Assembly: GCA_050304135.1 (NCBI GenBank)
Contig: JBNLDC010000012.1
Span: forward strand, 62,001 to 126,000
Source of the DNA: JAFGNB01 sp050304135
GTDB taxonomy: Bacteria; Fibrobacterota; Chitinivibrionia; Chitinivibrionales; Chitinispirillaceae
Direction: 5' to 3'
DNA length: 64,000 bases
Shown here one piece after another: positions 1 through 7,791 of this stretch; the first letter of the stretch is position 1; each line of letters opens with the position of its first letter. Position numbers and translations under genes: made by a program. The notes under the pieces were generated by a model. The model did no database searches. It had not been told where the DNA came from and worked only from the letters and a program-made list of their open reading frames with translations.

Positions 1-46
1 CAGGTTCAACACCCTGACTGATTTGCAGTAGAAGGTGCACTTGCAG

Positions 47-964
47 TTACGGAGGGCACATGGCGCATACCGACCGGAACACTTCGGTTGAAAGATATCG
101 GTCACCGCGGTCGGGGAGCAGTGCAACAATAGTTGAGCCCCGAGGGAGGTCGCGTGCCATCTGCAGGGCTCCCCAGAGTGCAGCGCCGCTACTGATGCCG
201 CAGAAAAGCCCTTCGCGAAGAGCAAGGTCTCGCGTGGCATTGAAGGCGTCGTCGTCGTTGCAGATAAGGCGGTGATCGAGAAGACTGGGCTCGAAGATCG
301 CGGGAACGATCGCCTCCTGCATGTTCTTGAGTCCCTGCAGACGATGGTTGAGCGTCGGTTCGATGCCGACAACCTCTGTTTTCGGATTATATTCCATAAA
401 GTACCGGGCACATCCCATGAGCGATCCCGTAGTTCCCATTCCTGCAACGAAACAGTCAACTTCTCCTTTTGTTCCCTCGACGATTTCCGGGGCGGTCGTT
501 TCAAAATGAGCCTGCCAGTTCGCAGGGTTGGCGAACTGATTGGGAAAGTAATATTCTGTGGGGTACTGCTCGATGATTTTGTGGGCACGCATGATGGCGC
601 CATCGGTTTTATCGCATCCGGGGGTCAGCTCCAGCTCCGCTCCCAGGGCGATAAGAATGGAACGACGCTCTTCACTCACACATGCAGGCATGGTCAGTTT
701 AATCCGGTATCCCAGGGCTGCAGCGATCATTGCCATGCCGATACCGGTATTGCCGGAAGTGGGCTCCAGAATCGTTTTGTCGTGGGTAAGTTCACCCTGC
801 TCAATAGCACGACGGAGCATGTTGTACGCGGGGCGGTCCTTGATTGAACCACCCGGATTGGCACCTTCGAGCTTGACCAGAATCCGGACGCCGGTAGTAT
901 CGCTGTCCCAGATCCGCTTGATTTCAATTAGCGGGGTATTACCGATTGCATCGATGACACTCAT
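47..964 (-). CDS. cysM: Cysteine synthase, CysM-type (O-acetylserine sulfhydrylase)
   Basis: This is a cytoplasmic PLP enzyme that makes cysteine from O-acetylserine (or a related activated serine) and sulfide or thiosulfate. The 305-residue length is normal for the family. The PLP lysine is K42 in GGSIKDRPA, the substrate-binding loop is TSGNTG near residue 70, and the phosphate-binding loop GTTGS is at 177-181. The near-terminal DRGDRYLSTEVF is the CysM-type signature and favours CysM over CysK. The chain ends in a short cysteine-bearing tail, CAMCPP, beyond the usual end. The gene stands alone, and the next gene upstream starts after about 150 bases. The ATG at 964 has only a weak ribosome site. 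A cystathionine beta-synthase role is less likely because no Bateman domain is present. Confidence 0.92.
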   Translation of the reverse strand: MSVIDAIGNTPLIEIKRIWDSDTTGVRILVKLEGANPGGSIKDRPAYNMLRRAIEQGELTHDKTILEPTSGNTGIGMAMIAAALGYRIKLTMPACVSEERRSILIALGAELELTPGCDKTDGAIMRAHKIIEQYPTEYYFPNQFANPANWQAHFETTAPEIVEGTKGEVDCFVAGMGTTGSLMGCARYFMEYNPKTEVVGIEPTLNHRLQGLKNMQEAIVPAIFEPSLLDHRLICNDDDAFNATRDLALREGLFCGISSGAALWGALQMARDLPRGSTIVALLPDRGDRYLSTEVFRSVCAMCPP

Positions 965-1115
965 GAAAAACTCATTTCGATTGTGAAGGACTGTGTGTCA
1001 TAACATTGCGGTACTGGTAAGGTACCGGTACGTTGTCTTGGTACTCCGGAATGCTTTCGCTGCAGCATTTTCATGCAGGCAGGTGAATTCCGGGACTTTT
1101 TTATAACCGGATACT

Positions 1116-1772
1116 TCAACGAGTCAGTTTAAAACCCCATCCTGCCATCATAGAAAAGGTTCCGGTTCTATACTGGTCTTTTTCATCTGTTGCATTGTCA
1201 TCAAGCGTGGTCAGTCCGAGGGTGTATCTTATGTCAATAAGCAACAGTCCTGTCCCCAGGTCGATGTCACATGCTCCACCGAAATCCATACCGAATTCAA
1301 AATCAGCAGTCCTTTTGCTTACATCGTTTTCGTTGGTGTGGCCGGCTAACTCAACTTTCGTCTTTGCCGACATAAGGAATCCGAAAACCGGTCCGGTATA
1401 GACTCTTGGAAAAATTCCGGAACCCGCAGGGATAATCAGACCGACGTTGAGCGGGAATTCAAGGTAGCTGTATAACATTTTCATCGTTTGATCTTGAAAA
1501 AAGTTTGTAATGTCAACGCTGATTCCTTTCATTGAATACACGATCTCCGGAACAAAACAGAACATCTCGCTCGGTTTGATCTGAACGGAGAGCCCGGTCA
1601 CAAAGCCCGGTTGAAAATCTTTATCCAGCCCGACGTACTCTTCTTTAATGTATTCTCCATAGATGGTACCGAGATTGAATCCAGCCTTAGCTCCCATCGA
1701 GACATCAACCGGATAGGCAACAGATGTACAAAGTGCTACCGTTAAAGCAAATAGACAGAAGATCCTTTTCAT
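1116..1772 (-). CDS. Small outer-membrane beta-barrel protein
   Basis: A 218-residue secreted protein that probably folds as an 8-strand barrel of the 'outer membrane protein beta-barrel' porin-like type. After the signal peptide (MKRIFCLFALTVAL, cut near AYP), the mature part opens with a GAKAGFNLGTIYG strand. It alternates polar and hydrophobic residues and contains the family-typical SYLEFPLNVG strand. It ends near an aromatic strand, AGWGFKLTR. I chose the ATG at 1772 rather than the longer frame (1898) because it directly gives the signal peptide and is preceded by GGAAAGAGG. The upstream region shares a 16-base string with the region before the lipoprotein at 41608. Function beyond being an envelope protein is unknown. 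Confidence 0.75.
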   Translation of the reverse strand: MKRIFCLFALTVALCTSVAYPVDVSMGAKAGFNLGTIYGEYIKEEYVGLDKDFQPGFVTGLSVQIKPSEMFCFVPEIVYSMKGISVDITNFFQDQTMKMLYSYLEFPLNVGLIIPAGSGIFPRVYTGPVFGFLMSAKTKVELAGHTNENDVSKRTADFEFGMDFGGACDIDLGTGLLLIDIRYTLGLTTLDDNATDEKDQYRTGTFSMMAGWGFKLTR

Positions 1773-1997
1773 ACGCCTCTTTCCGTCAGAATGAAATGAC
1801 CATAGTGTGCTTGATCGTAGTGAAAAACGTCTCTGCAAAATACTTTTAGAGGGGGGGTAAATGGAAGAGGAACATGCTTTACGACTTGTGCACGGCAACT
1901 ATTGCACGTGGGAGGTTGACCAGTAACCACAGGGAAAATAGTCGGGATACAGTACTGTTAAGTGTCCGGAACAGGATCGGATCTGCAATGGGAGCTC

Positions 1998-2504
1998 TCA
2001 GCTGGACGTAGCGGTTGCCGACTCCATTTCGATGGTGTCTTCCTGACTGTCGTCAAAATATTCCAGCGTCTGCGGACCGAATTCCTTCAATCCTTTGAGA
2101 GCGATAATTTTATCTTCCCAGTTGTGCATGGAAGCAATCGCCATGTCGATAGCCTCGTCGAGCTCTGAAAAATTATCCATAGGTTTGAAGATACAGGTGT
2201 CGGCTCCGTAACGCATACAGGTCAGAAGATGTTCAAGGGAGACATAACCGGTTATCATAATGAAATGAGTCATCGGATATTGTTTTTTCACCTTCTGCAG
2301 CAGGTCGGTACCTTTCATACCCGGCATGATGATATCACTTATGACGATCTCGTAATGATTTTTATCGAAGAGCTTCATCGCTTCGTGGCCACTTTGCGCA
2401 GTCTCTACGGCAAAACCTTTCAATTTGAAGTGGCTCGACAGCAGAAAACAGATATCAGGGGAATCATCGACAACAAGAATGCGTGCTTTGGTCTGGGGAT
2501 TCAT
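1998..2504 (-). CDS. Stand-alone response regulator (CheY-like receiver)
   Basis: A 168-residue protein made of one receiver domain (about residues 7-125) and a 40-residue tail with no recognisable output domain. The acidic pair is in VVDDSPD (residues 13-14), the phosphorylated aspartate is D57 in ISDIIMPGMKG, the conserved threonine is T85 and the lysine is K107 in IFKPMD. All active residues are present, so it should accept phosphate from a histidine kinase. No kinase is nearby, so its partner is encoded elsewhere. A good promoter lies about 110 bases upstream, and AAAGGA precedes the ATG at normal spacing. It could act by protein-protein contact, as CheY or Spo0F do. Confidence 0.88.
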   Translation of the reverse strand: MNPQTKARILVVDDSPDICFLLSSHFKLKGFAVETAQSGHEAMKLFDKNHYEIVISDIIMPGMKGTDLLQKVKKQYPMTHFIMITGYVSLEHLLTCMRYGADTCIFKPMDNFSELDEAIDMAIASMHNWEDKIIALKGLKEFGPQTLEYFDDSQEDTIEMESATATSS

Positions 2505-2866
2505 TGAGGGTATCCTTTCGAGGGTAACGCTGGTTCCGGAATCTCCGGCCGATGTTCAGCAGTCCACGAGCCATCGGATTCAACGGCTTAAACCTGAACG
2601 GCTATTTCTGATAAATGATTATAACATTACCCGAAGAGTGTGTCGATGGTAACATCGGTGAACGGTGCAACTTTTTCGCGATCGGGCCTGTGCGTGTCCA
2701 ATAAGGGCTCAACGGAACGGTGTTTTTCCCAATATACCCTCAACCGACCGGTGAAGCAGGTAAATACACTATGTTCCAGAACTGAAATACCGCAGGAAGC
2801 CGAATGGTAATGTGGTAATTTACTGATATTACGTAAGGTTGCGAGTTCACGTACCTTCTGCATTTT
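2505..2866. other. Gap of about 360 bases: leader, promoter, no confident gene
   Basis: This stretch separates the radical SAM gene from the response regulator, both on the minus strand. It carries the promoter and about 107-base leader of the response regulator. The remaining short reading frames, including one at 2627-2863 on the minus strand, have no ribosome site or family resemblance. Confidence 0.5.
2618..2646 (-). promoter_or_regulatory. Sigma-70-like promoter for the response regulator
   Basis: On the minus strand the sequence reads TCGACA, a 17-base spacer, then TATAAT. That is a five-of-six -35 and a perfect -10 at ideal spacing. Transcription would start near 2611 and read a 107-base leader before the ATG at 2504. 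Confidence 0.6.
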
Positions 2867-4351
2867 TCAGCACTGGTCCTTCTTTCTCGGAATCGCAGTT
2901 CTGAAGAGGTATCTGCTGAGCGTGAAAAACGCTTTGATATTACGTTTTGCTTCGGCGGGATTTTTAAGGCTCTGAATTCCCTTGAATAGAATGTAGGAAG
3001 GACGAAGGTAGAATTCCCGCCGGGCCCGGTCACAGAACCGGACAAGCTCATCGTACGGGAGGTCGGGGTTTGACATGGTCGAAGAGTGCAACCCCTCTTC
3101 GGTAATCCACTCACGGAAATTTTCCGAAACGATCCACCCCTTTTCCTGGAAATACGCATAATCCGCAGTGCCGGGATACACCATGATCGGGTAGAACTGG
3201 GCGGTGTCGGGATTGAGTTTTTTAGCAAAACGGAGGGTCTCTTCGAGGGTTTTGCGGGATTCGCCGCGGTTTCCCACCATGAAACAGCCGTGGATCATGA
3301 TACCGGCACGTTTGGCATCCTTGACAAAACGTTCTATGACGGGTATTTTTGTTCCTTTTTGAATATTGTCGAGAATCTGCTGGTTGCCGCTCTCGAATCC
3401 AACACAGAAAAGACGGCATCCGGCGGCTTTCATCAGTCGCATCGTTTCGAGATCAACATCAGCACGTGAATTGGCTGACCATGGGATGGTTGTGAGCCCC
3501 TGATCAATAAGCGTTTTCGACAACTCGGCACACCGTTTTTTGTTGGCCGTGAGCGTGTCGTCCTCGATCATGATCTCCTTGACTTCAGGAAAGTTGTCCC
3601 TGATGTACCGGAACTCCTCAACAATACTGTTGATTGACCGCTGGCGGTACTGGTGACCCTGCAGCACCTGCGGGACAACACAGTAGGTGCAGCGGAACGG
3701 ACAGCCACGCCCGGTCATGATGACGATAATCGGGTGGAGACTGTGGCCGTAGAAATAGGGAGCAGTGGTGAGATGTTTTTTATATACCGAAGCTACCGGT
3801 GGGAAAATATCGAGATCTTCAATAAACGGGCGGGTCTCATTTTTTACACACCGGCCGTTGGTGGTACGGTAAGCCAGACCGGCAATGGAGCCAAGCAGCT
3901 CATCAGACCTGCCTGATGAGAGCTTTTCGGCCAGCTCGACCAGTGTCATGTCGAATTCACCGAATGCCACGGCATCAATCTTCGGGCTCAGTTCCAGGGA
4001 TTCACACGGCAGTGCCGAAACATGCACACCAACGAACACCGTGAAAAGTTCCGGACAGGCATCCTTGAGCGCAGCACCTACTTCAACGTCATTATAAATA
4101 CTCGGTGTCGAGGTAGCTATAAACGCCATTGCAGGATCGACCTTCCTGATGCGTTCGATAACGGTATCCCTCGAAATATTCTCCGCCGGAGCATCTATGA
4201 GTATCACCTCATGGCCGTGTTTCTCAAGCAGGCCGACTGCATACGCCAGCCACATCGGGTAATAGAGTGTGCCGCTTTTAGCGACTGCTGGTGAACGGGA
4301 TTCCCGTGAAAAGTGGCTGAGAAACGGCGGATTAAGAGCAACAATTTTCAT
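2867..4351 (-). CDS. B12-binding-domain radical SAM protein
   Basis: A 494-residue cytoplasmic enzyme. Residues about 30-150 form a B12-binding-like Rossmann domain of the kind found in class B radical SAM enzymes, although the classic DxHxxG cobalamin motif is not evident. The radical SAM core begins at GRGCPFRCTYC, with the [4Fe-4S] cysteines at 217, 221 and 224. Residues after 440 form a helical tail. Relatives include enzymes of hopanoid, bacteriochlorophyll and antibiotic methylation, as well as many of unknown substrate. Nothing near it points to a substrate. The gene is monocistronic as far as can be seen, and the ATG at 4351 lacks a strong ribosome site. Confidence 0.85.
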   Translation of the reverse strand: MKIVALNPPFLSHFSRESRSPAVAKSGTLYYPMWLAYAVGLLEKHGHEVILIDAPAENISRDTVIERIRKVDPAMAFIATSTPSIYNDVEVGAALKDACPELFTVFVGVHVSALPCESLELSPKIDAVAFGEFDMTLVELAEKLSSGRSDELLGSIAGLAYRTTNGRCVKNETRPFIEDLDIFPPVASVYKKHLTTAPYFYGHSLHPIIVIMTGRGCPFRCTYCVVPQVLQGHQYRQRSINSIVEEFRYIRDNFPEVKEIMIEDDTLTANKKRCAELSKTLIDQGLTTIPWSANSRADVDLETMRLMKAAGCRLFCVGFESGNQQILDNIQKGTKIPVIERFVKDAKRAGIMIHGCFMVGNRGESRKTLEETLRFAKKLNPDTAQFYPIMVYPGTADYAYFQEKGWIVSENFREWITEEGLHSSTMSNPDLPYDELVRFCDRARREFYLRPSYILFKGIQSLKNPAEAKRNIKAFFTLSRYLFRTAIPRKKDQC

Positions 4352-4496
4352 ACGAAGGATATCGGTCTATCGTTAAAGTTTTGTATGTATTCCAAGATCA
4401 GCTGATCGCTATCACGCCTGAGGATATCATGCGTGCGAACTTTAAATATACTAAATATTGAAAAAGTTTTTTGTGATAAAGCACTCCGGAGCCATT

Positions 4497-5381
4497 TCAG
4501 GTGAATGATTCCGGTGAGCGGGGAGCTGTTTTAAGCGATTTCCACTGCTCCACCAGTACTTCTCCCGCCGGAGCACAACGCCGTTTCCGAACATGCCGGG
4601 CGGTGGTGAAATGGACCTCGGCAAGAGGGGCACCCCGTTGTTTGGAATACCAGGCCGAGAGAGCTGCAGCTGCGGTAATAACCGATTGCGGTGGTTCGGG
4701 GGCACCTTTGGGCCGCTGGATAATGACATGAGAACCAGCATGACCAGCCACATGAAACCAGATATCCGTGGGAGCAGCGAATTTCAGCGTGAGTTCATCA
4801 TTCTGCTCATCTGTTTTACCTATATAGATATTCCACCCTTCAACGGTAACGAGTCGGTAGGGAGGTGTGGAAACAGTACCCACCGCGCTTGTCTGTTCGG
4901 TAACTCCCGGAACGGCGGATTCCAGTGCTGCAATTCCCTGTGAAATGGCATCACCGAGGAGATAATCGTCTCTGGCCGTGAAAGCATCATCCAAACGCCG
5001 CAGTGCATTTCGTAAAGCATTGATATCAGTGGTAATGTCTGAGAGAGTACCCGAATGCTGCTTTTCGGCCCGCTCCGCCTTGAGAGCCTTCTTGTGATAG
5101 AGTAGAGCATTTTTTTCGGCGCTGCATTTAGGATTGAGCGGTATCTTTTCAGAAATGCCGGTATGGATATTGACCAGTGAAATTTCTTTCACCCCGCGCG
5201 GTAATGATTCTGCAGCGGCCGTGATCGAATCGCCTATCTGTTTGAGCCAAAGTGCGTTACGTTCCGGGGTGGGTGAAGCGCCGGTGGCTCCGGACGCTTT
5301 TTCGAGTCGTTTTATTTCACGGGTGAGAAGCATTCTGCACCATTTCCGCCGTGCGGAAAGTGCTTCTGCGGCTTGTTCCAT
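4497..5381 (-). CDS. NFACT-R (RqcH C-terminal half-like) RNA-binding protein
   Basis: A 294-residue protein that matches only the C-terminal half of RqcH/Tae2/FbpA proteins. Residues 1-150 resemble the coiled-coil middle region, including the IPLNPKCSAEKNALLYHKK signature. Residues about 175-280 are the NFACT-R domain, with DIWFHVAGHAGSHVII and the basic RHVRKRRCAPAGEV segment. The NFACT-N and helix-hairpin-helix parts that bind the peptidyl-tRNA and the stalled 50S subunit in RqcH are absent. The upstream sequence is a leader and a divergent promoter, so this is not a frameshifted remnant. Whether it still takes part in ribosome rescue is open. The start at 5381 is plausible but unproven. 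Confidence 0.75.
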   Translation of the reverse strand: MEQAAEALSARRKWCRMLLTREIKRLEKASGATGASPTPERNALWLKQIGDSITAAAESLPRGVKEISLVNIHTGISEKIPLNPKCSAEKNALLYHKKALKAERAEKQHSGTLSDITTDINALRNALRRLDDAFTARDDYLLGDAISQGIAALESAVPGVTEQTSAVGTVSTPPYRLVTVEGWNIYIGKTDEQNDELTLKFAAPTDIWFHVAGHAGSHVIIQRPKGAPEPPQSVITAAAALSAWYSKQRGAPLAEVHFTTARHVRKRRCAPAGEVLVEQWKSLKTAPRSPESFT

Positions 5382-5393
5382 GTGAATTCCTTC

Positions 5394-5422
5394 TTGACGT
5401 TTTTACCAGTTGATGCTACAAT
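5394..5422 (+). promoter_or_regulatory. Sigma-70-like promoter for the zinc-ribbon gene
   Basis: TTGACG, a 17-base spacer, then TACAAT match the consensus at five of six positions in each box. The predicted start is near 5430, about 80 bases before the ATG at 5511. It lies in the divergent gap shared with the NFACT-R gene. Confidence 0.65.
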
Positions 5423-5510
5423 ATGAAAGTGCACTTTTCACCGGTTTGGAACCGGACATTGCTTTTGAATTTGACACCTTGAGAAGCACCGCAATGGTTG
5501 AGGAGGAAAA

Positions 5511-5927
5511 ATGGTTCAGACGTTGAATGTAACATGCCCGCACTGTAAGCAGACAGCCGAGATATTTCTCAGCACCAATGCGTGTGTGATCATTCTGAAC
5601 TGTCCGTCATGCTGTTCTCCGATCATGTACTTTGATCAGAAAATTTTCATCCTCTCTCAGAGTCAGGTTGAGGCGATCAAAAATAAGGCCCGGAGCAGTT
5701 CGATGATGAATCTTCTTAAAAAGATGACTCATCTCGAGGAACAACCGGTCCCGAAGCTGCACGCGCACCACAGTGCCGCTGCAGAACAGTATTCTCCGCC
5801 GATGGCGGTGCACTCTTCAGCGCGGTCCGAAGACCGGAAAATACTTATTGGCAGCGATGACATCACCAACCTCAGGATCGAACTAGGGCTCTGCAATGAT
5901 GTTCTGGAGTTTGTTGACAGAATGTAG
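5511..5927 (+). CDS. Small zinc-ribbon protein of unknown function
   Basis: A 138-residue soluble protein. The first 45 residues hold two CxxC pairs, CPHCKQ (residues 10-13) and CPSC around residues 32-35, plus an extra cysteine after each, which fits a small zinc ribbon. Residues 50-75 are a helical, basic stretch. The middle is histidine- and alanine-rich (PKLHAHHSAAAEQ), and the last 30 residues look like a helix. A strong GAGGAGG ribosome site precedes the ATG. The gene has its own promoter and a textbook terminator, so it is an independent transcription unit. I do not recognise the family. Confidence 0.7.
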   Translation: MVQTLNVTCPHCKQTAEIFLSTNACVIILNCPSCCSPIMYFDQKIFILSQSQVEAIKNKARSSSMMNLLKKMTHLEEQPVPKLHAHHSAAAEQYSPPMAVHSSARSEDRKILIGSDDITNLRIELGLCNDVLEFVDRM

Positions 5928-5956
5928 TCGGCGGAAACGTCGTGATGGTATGAACG

Positions 5957-5985
5957 GCCCGGGTTGTTGACCCGGGTCTTTTTTT
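5957..5985 (+). terminator. Rho-independent terminator
   Basis: The perfect stem CCCGGGT / ACCCGGG (5958-5964 with 5970-5976) has a five-base loop and is followed by TCTTTTTTT. It ends the transcript of the zinc-ribbon gene. Confidence 0.9.
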
Positions 5986-6214
5986 ATGTGTGCGCCCGGC
6001 AGGGCGCGGGCAAAAAAGCCCGGTTATCATACCCGCCCGGACCGGAACCAGAGAAGCACATTTCTCCGTTTCCTCTTCCTACAACCAGTGCGACCAATAT
6101 GCCTGCGGTCGTAGCCCTGAACTATATTTTCTACCAACCGGAACCCCGGTCACACTGCCGAAAGCGGCAACTATATTGTAATAGTCATTTCCACTGCAAC
6201 ACCAACGGACCATC

Positions 6215-7192
6215 ATGCAACTTACCTTTCCAACGTACTCGTTCACCCCGATCCTCGGCTGGTCGATTTCACGGTTTGAACTGTTTGACAAGTGTAAACG
6301 GCAGTACTACTATACATACTACAGTAAATACGTCAAAAACGTTCCGTCGTATAAATTGAGTCAGCTTCGCGAGCTGACCTCGATTCCGCTTGAAACGGGG
6401 AATGTGGTGCACGATGTACTCGAAGCGTTTCTCAAACGGTTGCAGAAGAGTGATCGCGATATTGATGAGGAACGATTTGTACAATTTGCCCGTGATCTGG
6501 TGAAACGGTACTTTTTAGAGAAGTCATTCATTGAGCAGTATTACCGGTACGATGAGCATTTCAGTCTCGAACGGGTGTACCGGAAGGTGGAAACCTGCCT
6601 GCGCAATTTCATGAACAGTCCCAGTTACAACTGGATCTTCATGGCGGCACTGCACGATCGGGGAAGCTGGATCATTGAACCGACCGGTTACGGCGAGACA
6701 CGTTTGCAGGATAAGAAGGTATACTGCAAAATGGACTTTCTGCTGCCGGTTGACGATATGGTCTATATTCTCGACTGGAAAACCGGAAAACGAGACGAGG
6801 TGAAGCATTCCCGGCAACTGATCGGGTATTCGGCTGCCGCGAATGCGCTCTTCGATATTCCGTGGAACCGGATTTTCCCCCGTATTGTCTATCTGTATCC
6901 TGAATTTGACGAGATGGAATTCACGGTTTCACGTGAAGACCGGGAGCGTTTTTTCGAACAGATACAGGTTGAAACCACTGCGATGTACGAACTCTGCAGA
7001 GATGTCGAAAAAAATATACCGCAACCGATTGATGCGTTTCCCATGAGCCCTTCACCGTCACTCTGCCGGCAGTGTCGGTACCGCGAGCTCTGTTTTCCGC
7101 TATGGCGCGAAGACGATGAGCTGATGAAAAAAGGGCCGGATCATACGGCGGCAGGTAACGCTACTTCAAATGATAGTGAACAGTACCGTTGA
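6215..7192 (+). CDS. PD-(D/E)XK nuclease-like protein, RecB/Cas4 type, with four-cysteine cluster
   Basis: A 325-residue protein of the RecB-like exonuclease fold. The motifs run in order: a helix with the first cysteine (SRFELFDKCKRQYY, C27), GNVVHDVLEAF (histidine of motif I), KMDFLL (metal-binding aspartate of motif II), DWKTGK (motif III D-x-K) and QLIGY (motif IV). Three more cysteines lie at the end in CRQCRYRELC. This layout of one early and three late cysteines is that of the [4Fe-4S] cluster in AddB, Cas4 and Dna2-type nucleases. No helicase or cas gene is nearby. It most likely cuts or processes DNA ends as a stand-alone enzyme. Convergent with the next gene. Confidence 0.8.
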   Translation: MQLTFPTYSFTPILGWSISRFELFDKCKRQYYYTYYSKYVKNVPSYKLSQLRELTSIPLETGNVVHDVLEAFLKRLQKSDRDIDEERFVQFARDLVKRYFLEKSFIEQYYRYDEHFSLERVYRKVETCLRNFMNSPSYNWIFMAALHDRGSWIIEPTGYGETRLQDKKVYCKMDFLLPVDDMVYILDWKTGKRDEVKHSRQLIGYSAAANALFDIPWNRIFPRIVYLYPEFDEMEFTVSREDRERFFEQIQVETTAMYELCRDVEKNIPQPIDAFPMSPSPSLCRQCRYRELCFPLWREDDELMKKGPDHTAAGNATSNDSEQYR

Positions 7193-7221
7193 TGTTACTT
7201 CAAATTGCACGGTGAGTAGTG

Positions 7222-7692
7222 TCAGGAGAGAATCGGCTCTGTTGCCGGTATCTGATTGAATTCTTTTATAATACGGACGAAACGGTAGAGCGAGCTGATT
7301 GTGCGGGCGGAGATGGCAAGCCAGTTGGGGTTGTTGATGGCTTCCCCCATGAAGGTAGTCTTTTTTATCCTCTCGGCCAGATCCATGAGAGCATCGACCT
7401 GCTCAACCGAAAGGGGCAGTGAGAGGCGGTTCTGATCCCGGACGACTGTACCATTATAAATTTCCACCAGATCAAGCATCTGCTGCGATACCGGAAAATT
7501 ACCAATCAGATCAATTTGAAACCGTTCCTTACGGTATATCATGCAGAAAATATTGCAGAAATCATTAAGGTTGTCATTGTCATCCTGATCATCGATCTGG
7601 ATAGGAAAACCCAGCCCGATACGGCGTGGGGAAATGCTCGTACGTCGGGTTTCGTAGGCATCAAGAAGGTACTGCTGTAATCTGTATGACAT
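7222..7692 (-). CDS. Conserved-looking hypothetical protein
   Basis: A 156-residue soluble protein with no signal peptide or membrane span. It has an acidic DDQDDNDN stretch near residue 35, a CNIFCM segment, and predicted helices in the C-terminal half (VDALMDLAERIKK and ISSLYRFVRIIKEF). I do not recognise a family. It converges on the RecB-like nuclease gene with about 30 bases between stops. The ATG at 7692 is the only sensible start. Confidence 0.6.
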   Translation of the reverse strand: MSYRLQQYLLDAYETRRTSISPRRIGLGFPIQIDDQDDNDNLNDFCNIFCMIYRKERFQIDLIGNFPVSQQMLDLVEIYNGTVVRDQNRLSLPLSVEQVDALMDLAERIKKTTFMGEAINNPNWLAISARTISSLYRFVRIIKEFNQIPATEPILS

Positions 7693-7791
7693 GACGAGCC
7701 GTTCGCTTCCGGTGACAAAGTTTATCTAACGGGTACTTCTCCGTTTGGAGTCGGCACGTATAAAATAATTTCTACCGAAAAGAGAGGAAAT

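Noticed and set aside
2627..2863. 78-codon minus-strand frame after the radical SAM gene
   Set aside because: No ribosome site; overlaps the response-regulator promoter; composition not protein-like.
5964..6359. 131-codon plus-strand frame between the zinc-ribbon gene and the nuclease
   Set aside because: Starts inside the terminator hairpin and overlaps the nuclease N-terminus in another frame.
6215..7192. Cas4 identity for the RecB-like nuclease
   Set aside because: No CRISPR repeats or other cas genes are visible in the window, and the chain is longer than typical Cas4.
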